Part shown: piece by piece, positions 26,405-34,119 of the stretch
How positions within the stretch are numbered: position 1 is the stretch's first letter
Layout: the number at the start of each line of letters is the position of its first letter
Assembly: GCF_004011505.1 (NCBI RefSeq)
Contig: NZ_SAUN01000001.1
Coordinates: 5,979,501-6,043,500, forward strand
Source: Nonomuraea polychroma
Lineage (GTDB): Bacteria; Actinomycetota; Actinomycetes; Streptosporangiales; Streptosporangiaceae
Reading direction: 5' to 3'
Length of the DNA stretch: 64,000 nt
Made by a program: the position numbers and the translations under genes
The notes under the pieces: generated by a model
What the model was told of the DNA's origin: nothing
Seen by the model: the letters and a program-made list of their open reading frames with translations, nothing else
Database searches by the model: none

Positions 26405-26857
26405 TTAACCGCGGCTGACGTTGGCGATGAGCACGCGGAGCAGCTGTTTGACGGTGGTGTGCTGTTCGGGGGTCAGGCCCATGGCGTCGCCGATGGCGAG
26501 GGGGACCGTACGCGCTCGTTCGCGAAGGCTCGCGCCTGCCTCGGTGAGGGTGATGGCCACCGAGCGCTCATCGTCGGCACGTCGTTCGCGGCGGATCAGG
26601 TTGCCGGCTTCCAGGCGTTTGAGGAGGGGGGACAGCGTGCTGGACTCCAGCTGGAGTGCGGCGCCCAGCTCCCGCACCGAGACCGAGCCCTGCTCCCACA
26701 GCACGAGCATGACCAGGTATTGGGGATAGGTCAGCCCGAGCTCCTCCAGCAGGGGGCGATATCGCGCGGTGACCGACCGTGAGGCGGCATAGAGGGCGAA
26801 GCAGAGCTGGTCGTCCAGCAGGAGCGAGCCCTCTTGGACGGTGACGTTCGGGTCCAC
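26405..26857 (-). CDS. MarR-family regulator, OhrR-like (peroxide-sensing type)
   Basis: A 150-residue MarR protein. The GTG at 26857 has GGGAGG five bases upstream. The N-terminus LLLDDQLCFALYAASRSV has the reactive cysteine (C19) in the exact setting of OhrR organic-hydroperoxide sensors. GLTYPQYLVMLVLWE and the winged helix (LESSTLSPLLKRLEAGNLIR) also follow that family. It has a single cysteine, so it belongs to the one-Cys class, which needs a small thiol to form a mixed disulphide. It is divergent from an esterase gene rather than an ohr peroxidase gene. Confidence 0.88.
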   Translation of the reverse strand: MDPNVTVQEGSLLLDDQLCFALYAASRSVTARYRPLLEELGLTYPQYLVMLVLWEQGSVSVRELGAALQLESSTLSPLLKRLEAGNLIRRERRADDERSVAITLTEAGASLRERARTVPLAIGDAMGLTPEQHTTVKQLLRVLIANVSRG

Positions 26858-26937
26858 CCGTTCCTCCCTGGCGCACACGATCGATGACGATGTCATCCTA
26901 GCCGACCTGAGGCGCGCACGACCAGGTTGCACCCAAA

Positions 26938-26970
26938 TAAGTTGTGCACGACTTAATTGCGCGCTACAGT
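26938..26970 (+). promoter_or_regulatory. Promoter with 18-bp palindrome over the -35 box (putative OhrR-like operator)
   Basis: TAAGTTGTGCACGACTTA (26938-26955) matches its reverse complement at 16 of 18 bases. It covers the -35 TTGTGC (26942-26947), which lies 17 bases from the -10 TACAGT (26965-26970), facing the esterase gene. A MarR dimer here would block transcription. Confidence 0.7.
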
Positions 26971-27012
26971 TTCGGCTGTCGCCACTTCGGCGCCCATCAC
27001 AAGGAGCACGCC

Positions 27013-27978
27013 ATGTCCGAACACGCCATCAGTCCCGTGCTGGAGCCGGCCGCCGCCGCGTTCGCCGAAGCCACCGCCAATCCGCCGTACTTGTTCGACC
27101 TCGGCCCGGCCGAGGGCCGCAAGGTCGTGGACGAGGTGCAGTCAGGCGACATCGCCAAACCCGAGGTCGCCGAGGAGTGGGTGACCGTCCAGGGCGGGCC
27201 CACGGGGTCCGTCCAGGCCCGCATCGTCCGGCCGGCCGACGCCGACGGGCAGCTACCGGTGATCGTCTACATTCACGGCGCCGGCTGGGTGTTCGGCAAC
27301 GCCCACACGCACGACCGGCTGGTGCGCGAACTGGCGGTCGGCGCCCGGGCCGCCGTCGTCTTCCCCGAGTACGACCTGTCCCCCGAGACTCGCTACCCGA
27401 TCGCCATCGAGCAGAACTACACGGTCGCCCGCTGGATCGTCACCGACGGCGCCGCCCATGGCCTGGACGCCACCCGCATCGCCGTGGCCGGCGACTCCGT
27501 GGGCGGCAACATGTCCGCCGCGCTCACCCTCATGGCGAAGGAACGCGGGGACGTGCCGCTGGTGCAGCAGGTGCTCTTCTACCCGGTCACCGACGCGAGC
27601 TTCGACACCGCCTCCTACCACCAGTTCGCCACCGGCTACTTCCTGCGCCGCGACGCCATGCAGTGGTTCTGGGACCAGTACACCACCGACGAGGCCCAGC
27701 GCGCCGAGATCACCGCCTCCCCGCTGCGGGCCTCGCTGGACGACCTGGCCGGCCTGCCGCCGGCCCTGGTCATCACCGCTGAGGCCGACGTCCTCCGCGA
27801 CGAGGGCGAGGCGTACGCCAACAAGCTGCGCCAGGCCGGCGTCCCGGTCACGGCCGTGCGCTACCAGGGCATCATCCACGACTTCGTCATGCTCAACGCC
27901 CTGCGCGAGACCCACGCCGCCGGCGCCGCCGTCAACCAGGCCATCAGCACACTGCGCACCGCCCTCGGCACCGCCTGA
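27013..27978 (+). CDS. Alpha/beta hydrolase, hormone-sensitive-lipase family
   Basis: A 321-residue esterase. The oxyanion-hole motif is IHGAGW (usually HGGGW), the nucleophile is in GDSVGGN, the acid in TAEADVLRDEGE and the histidine in GIIHDFVML. The ATG at 27013 follows AAGGAG. No signal peptide is visible, so it is cytosolic and acts on short acyl esters by family rule. It stands alone under the palindrome-containing promoter opposite the OhrR-like regulator, so it may be induced by peroxides or reactive ligands; that is inference. Confidence 0.88.
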   Translation: MSEHAISPVLEPAAAAFAEATANPPYLFDLGPAEGRKVVDEVQSGDIAKPEVAEEWVTVQGGPTGSVQARIVRPADADGQLPVIVYIHGAGWVFGNAHTHDRLVRELAVGARAAVVFPEYDLSPETRYPIAIEQNYTVARWIVTDGAAHGLDATRIAVAGDSVGGNMSAALTLMAKERGDVPLVQQVLFYPVTDASFDTASYHQFATGYFLRRDAMQWFWDQYTTDEAQRAEITASPLRASLDDLAGLPPALVITAEADVLRDEGEAYANKLRQAGVPVTAVRYQGIIHDFVMLNALRETHAAGAAVNQAISTLRTALGTA

Positions 27979-28044
27979 TCCCTGGCCGCCTGTGCGGAAC
28001 TCCGGCGCCGACCGGGATCCGCACCGGCGCCCCCCTGGAGCGCA

Positions 28045-28066
28045 CCGCCGCGGTTCTCCGCGGCGG
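28045..28066. terminator. Hairpin between convergent esterase and LCP genes
   Basis: CCGCCGCGG-ttct-CCGCGGCGG is a perfect 9-bp stem with a UUCU loop, located two bases from the end of the convergent LCP gene. Confidence 0.8.
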
Positions 28067-28068
28067 GC

Positions 28069-29529
28069 TCAGAGCGCTCCGCCGCACCCTTCCGTGAGGC
28101 CCTTGGCCGGGTTGGCGCTGGTGCCGGTGCTCTTCTTCGGGGTCTTCTTCGGGGCCGGGCTGGACGACACGCCGGGCGAGGCGGTGGCGGCGAGGGCCGG
28201 CTTGGGCGCGGACGAGTCCCGGATGGCCTTGGCCGCGACGGTGCGGATCTTCTCCCAGTCGGGGTAGCCGGTGTTGATCAGCGGCGGCACGAACTGCACG
28301 CTCGTCACCTTCGCGTTCTTGACCTTCAGCGCGAGCGGCACCAGGTGCGGGAGCATGCGGCGCGGGATGTCGGTCCTGATCAGCTCTTTGGTGGCCAGCG
28401 CGATCCTGTTGAACCTGGTCAGCACCGTCGCCGGGTCCGCCTGGTCGAGCAGCGCGCCCAGCACGCAGCGCTGGCGGCGCATCCGGGTGTAGTCGTCGCT
28501 GTTGGTGCGCGAGCGGGCGTACCACATGGCGTCGGCGCCCTTCAGCTTGCGCGTGCCGGCCTTGACCAGGCCCTCGTTGTACTTGCCGAACACGACGTCG
28601 GTCTCGACGTTGATCGTGACGCCGCCGATGGCGTCGATGAGGCGGGCGAAGCCCCACATGTTGACCAGGGCGTACCAGTCGACCTTGACGCCCAGGGTGT
28701 AGCCGATCGTGTCCATCAGGACTTTGGGGCCCTGGTGCTGCTTGCCACCGAAGATCTCCGGGTGCGCGTCGGCGTACTCCCAGACGCTGTTGAGCAGGTC
28801 GCTGCGCCCGCCGGCGGCGTCGGCCGGCAGCCGGAACCCGTTGGGGAAACGCTGGGCCATGGGCGTGCCCGGCCGGAACCGCACGTTCTCCAGGTTGCGC
28901 GGCAGGCTGAACAGCACGGTGTTGCCGGTCTTCACGTCCACGCTGGCCAGGTTCATGCTGTCGGTACGCACGCCGACCCGGTGATCGTCGGCGTCCCCGC
29001 CGAGGAGCAGGATGTTGACCCGCTGCCGCCCCGCCCACGGGTCCTCGGGCTTGGGCTGCGCCGCGACCGGCGACTCACCGTCGGGCGGGTTCTCCTGGAA
29101 GATGTCGTGGAGCGTGCCCTGGAAGGTCCAAGCGAACTGGCCGGCCACCCCGAACGGCACCATCACCATGACGGCCAGCAGCCCCGCCACCGTGCCGGTG
29201 AGGATCTGCCCGGTCTGCGGCAGCCGCCCCGGCCGCAGCACCATGAACGAGTGCACGATCAGCACGAACCACGCGATCCCCAGCACCCCCGCGCCGATGA
29301 TGATCGCGGTCAGCCAGGAGTTCTCGATGAAGGAGCCGACGAGCTGGTCGAAGTCGTTCAGCAGCCACACCGCGAGCAGCGCCAGCAGCCCCGCGGCGTA
29401 GCAGGAGATCAGGGTGAGGCCGGTCTTGCGCCAGCCCGCGCGCAGGTGAGCCGCCCCCGGCGCCAGTGCCGCGAGCACCAGCCAGCCGAGGACCTCGCCG
29501 GCACTCGCCGGCCCCTTCGCCTGCTGCAC
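28069..29529 (-). CDS. LytR-CpsA-Psr (LCP) family cell-wall glycopolymer transferase
   Basis: Attaches teichoic-acid-like or other glycopolymers to peptidoglycan from a polyprenyl-phosphate carrier, outside the membrane. After four predicted membrane segments (about residues 12-145, rather than the single one typical of LCP proteins), the catalytic domain shows NILLLGGDADD, GVRTDSMNLASVDVKTG, LPRNLENV, LIDAIGGVTINVE and WYARSRTNSDDYTRMRRQ, which carry the conserved Arg and Asp residues. The C-terminus is a Ser/Pro/Lys-rich tail. The GTG at 29529 follows GGGGAT and gives a sensible N-terminus; an ATG at 29589 adds an Arg-rich leader without a ribosome-binding site. Confidence 0.88.
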   Translation of the reverse strand: MQQAKGPASAGEVLGWLVLAALAPGAAHLRAGWRKTGLTLISCYAAGLLALLAVWLLNDFDQLVGSFIENSWLTAIIIGAGVLGIAWFVLIVHSFMVLRPGRLPQTGQILTGTVAGLLAVMVMVPFGVAGQFAWTFQGTLHDIFQENPPDGESPVAAQPKPEDPWAGRQRVNILLLGGDADDHRVGVRTDSMNLASVDVKTGNTVLFSLPRNLENVRFRPGTPMAQRFPNGFRLPADAAGGRSDLLNSVWEYADAHPEIFGGKQHQGPKVLMDTIGYTLGVKVDWYALVNMWGFARLIDAIGGVTINVETDVVFGKYNEGLVKAGTRKLKGADAMWYARSRTNSDDYTRMRRQRCVLGALLDQADPATVLTRFNRIALATKELIRTDIPRRMLPHLVPLALKVKNAKVTSVQFVPPLINTGYPDWEKIRTVAAKAIRDSSAPKPALAATASPGVSSSPAPKKTPKKSTGTSANPAKGLTEGCGGAL

Positions 29530-29631
29530 GCCATCCCCGTTTCCCCGAGAGCCGACCCTAGGCCTGAATCGAGTCGGCAGCCTACGCATGGAATACGAAA
29601 TATGTCTTTATCGGAGAGTGAACATCAGTAA

Positions 29632-29648
29632 CCGAATAAAATTCGGGT
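29632..29648 (+). promoter_or_regulatory. -10 box and small inverted repeat directly before the crotonase start
   Basis: TAAAAT (29637-29642) ends six bases before the ATG at 29649, so transcription would start at the start codon and the mRNA would be leaderless; no ribosome-binding site is present. CCGAAT-aaa-ATTCGG overlaps this -10 and may be an operator. No good -35 is seen. Confidence 0.45.
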
Positions 29649-30509
29649 ATGCCCTTCTCTGAGATCGACTACGACGTGGACGACCGTGTCGCCACCATCA
29701 CATTGAACCGCCCCGATCGCCTCAACGCGTTCACCTTTGCCATGCGCGGAGAGTTGATCGAGGCATTCGACCTCGCCGACGCCGACGACGAGGTACGCGC
29801 TGTGGTGGTCACGGGCGCGGGCCGGGCCTTCTGCGCCGGGGCCGATCTCGGCGGGGGCGGCGGCACGTTCGCCCACCGGGAACCCGCCGAACTGGTGGAC
29901 GGCGTCCCGCGCGACGGCGGCGGCACGGTGGCGCTCAGGATCGCCAGATCGCTCAAGCCGGTCATCGGCGCGATCAACGGCCCGGCGGTGGGCGTCGGGG
30001 TCACGATGACGTTGCCCATGGACGTCAGGCTCGCCTCGGAGGAGGCGCGGTTCGGGTTCGTGTTCGCCCGGCGGGGCATCGTGACCGAGGCCGCGTCGAG
30101 CTGGTTCCTGCCGAGGATCGTCGGCATCGCCCAGGCCATGGAGTGGGCCGCCACCGGGCGGGTCTTCCCCGCCGCCGAGGCGCTCGACGGGCGGCTGGTC
30201 TCCCGGGTGTATCCCGCCGGGGAGCTGCTCCCCGCCGCTTATGCGCTGGCCAGGGAGATCGCGGACAACACCTCGGCCGTCTCCGTGGCCGCCGTCCGCC
30301 GGCTCATGTGGTCCGGCCTGTCGGCGGCGTCCCCTTGGGAGGCGCACGCGGCCGACTCCCGGCTCATGGCCGAACTCGGCGGTGCGCCCGACACCGTCGA
30401 AGGTGTCACGGCGTTCCTGGAGAAGAGGAAGGCGGACTTCCCCATGAAGGTGAGCAAGGATCTCCCGCCCGGGATGCCCTTCTGGCCGGAAAATCCTTAT
30501 GGTGGCTAG
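29649..30509 (+). CDS. Enoyl-CoA hydratase/isomerase family protein
   Basis: A 286-residue crotonase. The oxyanion-hole segments are RAFCAGADLG and AINGPAVGVGVTM. ARRGIVTEAASSWFLPRIVG holds a glutamate at the position of one catalytic residue. It is a little longer than the 255-260 typical of fatty-acid EchA because of a Gly-rich loop after CAGADL. It hydrates or isomerises an acyl-CoA by family rule; the substrate is unknown. The downstream lipase-like gene begins one base after its stop, so they form a two-gene unit, perhaps for lipid use. Confidence 0.87.
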   Translation: MPFSEIDYDVDDRVATITLNRPDRLNAFTFAMRGELIEAFDLADADDEVRAVVVTGAGRAFCAGADLGGGGGTFAHREPAELVDGVPRDGGGTVALRIARSLKPVIGAINGPAVGVGVTMTLPMDVRLASEEARFGFVFARRGIVTEAASSWFLPRIVGIAQAMEWAATGRVFPAAEALDGRLVSRVYPAGELLPAAYALAREIADNTSAVSVAAVRRLMWSGLSAASPWEAHAADSRLMAELGGAPDTVEGVTAFLEKRKADFPMKVSKDLPPGMPFWPENPYGG

Positions 30510-30510
30510 C

Positions 30511-31434
30511 ATGTACGAGATCACCACGCTGCGGCTCCCGGACGACTTCGAGGGCGAGGTCGTCGCGACGCTGATCTCCAGGACGGTCGGATCCCGCCGG
30601 GCGGTGCTCTACCTGCACGGGTTCACCGACTACTTCTTCCAGGACCACCTGGCCGACTACTACGTCCAGCGCGGCATCGACTTCTACGCCCTCGACCTGC
30701 GCAAATACGGCCGCTCGTTGCTGCCGCACCAGACCAGGGGCCTCATCAGGAGCGTCACCGACTACTTCCCCGAGATCGACGAGGCCGTACGGATCATCAG
30801 GCAGGACCACGACGAGCTGACGATCAACGCGCACTCGACCGGCGGCCTGATCGCTCCCCTGTGGGCCGACCGGGTGCGCGGCCGCGGCCTGGTGCAGGGT
30901 CTCGTGCTCAACAGCCCGTTCTTCGACCTGAACGTGCCCGCGCCGCTCCGCGTGACCGCCGACCTGCTCAAAACGCCTCTGTCGTACACGCGCAGGGCGC
31001 TCCCGCTGGGGATCAGCACCGCGTACGGGCAGGCCCTGCACCGCGACCACCACGGCGAATGGGACTACGACCTGGAGCTCAAGCCGCTGGGCGGATTCGC
31101 GGTGCACGCCATGTGGCTGGCCGCCATCCGGCGGGCACAGCGGCGCCTGCACGCGGGCCTCTCGGTGGACGTGCCGGTGCTCGTGCTCGCCTCGTCGGCG
31201 GGCCTGCGGGTACGCGACTTCGTCCCGGAGGCGCGCTCGGCCGACATCGTGCTGGACCCGCGCCAGATCGCCCGCTGGGCCACCTCGGTCGGGCCGCACG
31301 TCACGTGCGTCCGCATCCAGGACGGCGTGCACGACCTGGTGCTGTCGGCGGAGCCGGTGCGCAAGCAGGTGTTCGCCGAACTGGACCGCTGGATGACCGC
31401 CTTCGTCTACCAGGGGAACGAGAACAACCCGTAG
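30511..31434 (+). CDS. Alpha/beta hydrolase, monoacylglycerol-lipase-like
   Basis: A 307-residue serine hydrolase (Hydrolase_4 type). It has the oxyanion segment YLHGFTDYFFQ and the region ALDLRKYGRS typical of monoacylglycerol lipases. The nucleophile is in NAHSTGG (AHSTGG replacing GHSMGG, so the first Gly is Ala), and a histidine lies in DGVHDLVLSAE near the end. No signal peptide is seen. The ATG at 30511 is one base after the crotonase stop; an in-frame ATG at 30499 would overlap it. The last 28 bases overlap the end of the convergent membrane hydrolase gene. Confidence 0.85.
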   Translation: MYEITTLRLPDDFEGEVVATLISRTVGSRRAVLYLHGFTDYFFQDHLADYYVQRGIDFYALDLRKYGRSLLPHQTRGLIRSVTDYFPEIDEAVRIIRQDHDELTINAHSTGGLIAPLWADRVRGRGLVQGLVLNSPFFDLNVPAPLRVTADLLKTPLSYTRRALPLGISTAYGQALHRDHHGEWDYDLELKPLGGFAVHAMWLAAIRRAQRRLHAGLSVDVPVLVLASSAGLRVRDFVPEARSADIVLDPRQIARWATSVGPHVTCVRIQDGVHDLVLSAEPVRKQVFAELDRWMTAFVYQGNENNP

Positions 31435-32900
31435 TAGGCCGCCGCCACCATCAGCAGCCCGGTGCCGCCCAGCACGCCCGCGACCGCGACGTGCTGCCAG
31501 CGGCTCGGCTCCATGCCCTCGCGCAGCGCCGACACGAACGCCGCCACCGCCGTGACCTCCTGGATCAGCATGAGCACGGCCAGCAGCCGCACGACCAGCC
31601 ACCCGGCCAGCACGGCCGGCCAGGCTCCCGCCTGGTTGATCGAGAACATCACCAGCAGCGCGATGAACGCCACCACCGACGCCAGCAGGCCCAGGCTGGT
31701 CCACGCGATCCTGACCAGCCGGCGCCTGATCGGCCGCCACAGGCGGGCGTTGCTTTCGACGGTCAGGTGGCCCCGGCCGCGCAGCCGTACGAGGACGGCG
31801 GCGACCGGGCCGGCCACGTAGCCGACCGCGGCCAGGCAGATCGTCAGGCCCAGCATCGTGCCGCCCGCGTACCAGGGGGCCTCGGGCACGTCGCTGGCCT
31901 CGAACCGCTGCACCGGGGTGGCGCCCGCCATGTGGACCGCGGGCTTGGCGGTGGCGGGCAGGCCGGTGATCCAGTTGGCGAGGGTCTCCAGGTAGCCCTT
32001 GGTGAACGGCCCGCCGTGGACGCGCATGGCGTGGTCGCCGTCGGCCATGAACCGGATCGTGTAGTCGTCGTTGCCCGCCTTGTCCATGGCCGTGATGAGC
32101 GCCTTGGTGGACTCGACGAAGGGGATCGAGGGGTCGGTGGTGCCGTAGAACGCCAGGACCGGCTGCTTGATCTGGCTTAAAGCGGGCATCGCGTCGTAAC
32201 GCAGGAAGTTGAAGCCGACCCCGCCCATCGCCCTGGTCAGCAGGTCGCGCGCGCCGACCGGGGCACGCAGCCTGAGCAGCTGCTCGTTCAGCGCCCAGGC
32301 GACCTGGCGCAGCGGGGAGACGTTCGGCGAGGACACCAGCACCACGAACCCGACCGCCGTGCTCTTGGCTGCGGCGATCGGGATCACCCAGCCGCCCTCG
32401 CTCACGCCCCAGATCCCGACCCGCGTGGGATCCACCTCGGGCAGCGTGCGCAGATACTCCACCATGCGCAGCGCGTCGTCGGCGAGCAGCCCGAAGTCGC
32501 GCTCGCGGAAGTTGTAGCCGATCGTGCGCTTGTCGAACGCGATCGTCACCACGCCCGCCTTGGCCAGGAACTCCGCCTGCGGTGTGAACTCGGTACGCGA
32601 GCCGTTGCCCGACCCCGACACGAACACCATCGCCGGGTGCCGCCCGGGCGTCATGGGCGCCCGCAGCGTGCCCTCCAGCCGCTGCCCCTCGGCGGCGACG
32701 GAGATCTCCTGCCTGCGGACGGAGGCGACCGACACCACCGGCCGCACCTCGCTCGCCGGTTGCGGCGCGATCGCCTGGAAAGCTGGATCGACCTTGAGCG
32801 GCGGCGGATCGAACGCGGGCGGCAACACATAGCCGACCGTCGCAAGAGCCACCAGCACAAGACCGGCGGCTACGCTCAAGGTGCCACGGCCCGTGCGCAT
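31407..32900 (-). CDS. Membrane-anchored alpha/beta hydrolase with C-terminal membrane domain
   Basis: A 497-residue protein. An N-terminal signal/anchor (SVAAGLVLVALATVGYVLP) leads into an extracytoplasmic alpha/beta-hydrolase domain. Its nucleophile is GVSEGGW, its acid YGTTDPSIP and its histidine ADGDHAM. From about residue 345 four membrane segments follow (LGLTICLAAVGYVAGPVAAV and others), an unusual addition. The family (acyl-CoA thioester hydrolase/dipeptidyl-peptidase-like) cleaves esters or peptides; the substrate is unknown. The start at 32900 has GGGGAGG close upstream; an ATG at 32912 is also in frame. It overlaps the convergent hydrolase gene tail to tail by 28 bases. Confidence 0.8.
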   Translation of the reverse strand: MRTGRGTLSVAAGLVLVALATVGYVLPPAFDPPPLKVDPAFQAIAPQPASEVRPVVSVASVRRQEISVAAEGQRLEGTLRAPMTPGRHPAMVFVSGSGNGSRTEFTPQAEFLAKAGVVTIAFDKRTIGYNFRERDFGLLADDALRMVEYLRTLPEVDPTRVGIWGVSEGGWVIPIAAAKSTAVGFVVLVSSPNVSPLRQVAWALNEQLLRLRAPVGARDLLTRAMGGVGFNFLRYDAMPALSQIKQPVLAFYGTTDPSIPFVESTKALITAMDKAGNDDYTIRFMADGDHAMRVHGGPFTKGYLETLANWITGLPATAKPAVHMAGATPVQRFEASDVPEAPWYAGGTMLGLTICLAAVGYVAGPVAAVLVRLRGRGHLTVESNARLWRPIRRRLVRIAWTSLGLLASVVAFIALLVMFSINQAGAWPAVLAGWLVVRLLAVLMLIQEVTAVAAFVSALREGMEPSRWQHVAVAGVLGGTGLLMVAAAYYGLFSFPW

Positions 32901-33009
32901 CGGCCTCCCCATGTGCGTTGGTTTGCCCGCTCCGATCTTCCAGCCTACTCCTGGCGGGTGGGGCTACAGGGACCGCTTTTGTCGGTGAGAACTGTTAGCT
33001 TGCTGCGAC

Positions 33010-34119
33010 ATGCGGATCCTGCACACCTCCGACTGGCATCTGGGGCGCACCTTCCACCGCGAGAGCCTGCTGGCCGGGCAGGCGGCCTTCGTCGATCACC
33101 TGGTGGAGACGGTCCGGGCCGAGCACATCGACGTGGTGGCCGTCGCCGGTGACGTCTACGACCGGGCGCTGCCGCCGGTCGACGCCGTCGCCCTGCTGGA
33201 CGAGGCGCTCGCCCGGCTGGTGTCGGCCGGGGCGCGGGTGGTGCTGATCAGCGGCAACCACGATTCGGCACTGCGGCTGCGGTTCGGGTCGGCGTTGTTC
33301 GAGGCGGCCGGGGTGCACGTGCGCACAGCACCGGATCTTTCCTGGGAGCCGGTGCTGGTGGACGAGGTGGCCTTCTACGGCATCCCCTACCTGGAGCCTG
33401 AGCTGGTCCGCGCGCCATGGGAGCTGCCGGACCGCAGTCACACCGCCGCGATCACGTATGCGATGGACCGGATCAGGGCCGATGCCGCACACCGGCGCGC
33501 GTCGGTCGTGCTGGCCCATTGCTTCGTGACCGGAGGCCAGGCCAGCGACAGCGAGCGGGACATCAGCGTGGGCGGGGTGGCCCACGTGCCGCTGGCGGCC
33601 TTCGACGGGGTGGACTACGTGGCGCTGGGTCACCTGCACGGGCGGCAGCGCATGTCGGAGAGCGTGCGCTACTCGGGGTCGCCGCTGGCCTACTCCTTCT
33701 CCGAGACGGGGCAGGTCAAGGGGTCGTGGCTGGTGGAGCTGGGCTCGTCGGTGGAGTTCGTGCCGGCGCCCGTGCCCCGGCCCGTGGGGCGGCTGCGCGG
33801 GGAGCTGGACGAGCTGCTGACACATCCGAAATATGCCGACGTCGAGGGGCATTGGCTGCAGGTCACCCTCACCGACGCCGTCCGGCCCAAATCCGCCATG
33901 GACCGGTTGCGTGCTCGCTTCCCCCACACCCTCGCCCTCTCCTTCGACCCGGTCGGCGCCGCGCCTTCGGCCCAGCCCGTACGCCTGAACGGGCGGCCCG
34001 AGGCGGAGGTCGCGCTCGATTTCGTCAGGGAGGTGCGCGGCGAGCCTGCCGCACCTGAGGAGGAAGACCTGCTAAGACAGGCCATCGAGGCGTCGAGGGT
34101 GAAGGAGACGATGGCGTAG
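33010..34119 (+). CDS. sbcD: Nuclease SbcCD subunit D
   Basis: A 369-residue Mre11-type metallophosphoesterase, the nuclease half of SbcCD that opens hairpin and protein-blocked DNA ends. The phosphodiesterase motifs are complete: HTSDWHLG, VAGDVYDRALP, ISGNHDS, LAHCFVTGG and ALGHLHGRQ. The capping C-terminal domain follows from about residue 260. Its TAG is followed immediately by the ATG of sbcC, so the pair is co-translated. Confidence 0.96.
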   Translation: MRILHTSDWHLGRTFHRESLLAGQAAFVDHLVETVRAEHIDVVAVAGDVYDRALPPVDAVALLDEALARLVSAGARVVLISGNHDSALRLRFGSALFEAAGVHVRTAPDLSWEPVLVDEVAFYGIPYLEPELVRAPWELPDRSHTAAITYAMDRIRADAAHRRASVVLAHCFVTGGQASDSERDISVGGVAHVPLAAFDGVDYVALGHLHGRQRMSESVRYSGSPLAYSFSETGQVKGSWLVELGSSVEFVPAPVPRPVGRLRGELDELLTHPKYADVEGHWLQVTLTDAVRPKSAMDRLRARFPHTLALSFDPVGAAPSAQPVRLNGRPEAEVALDFVREVRGEPAAPEEEDLLRQAIEASRVKETMA

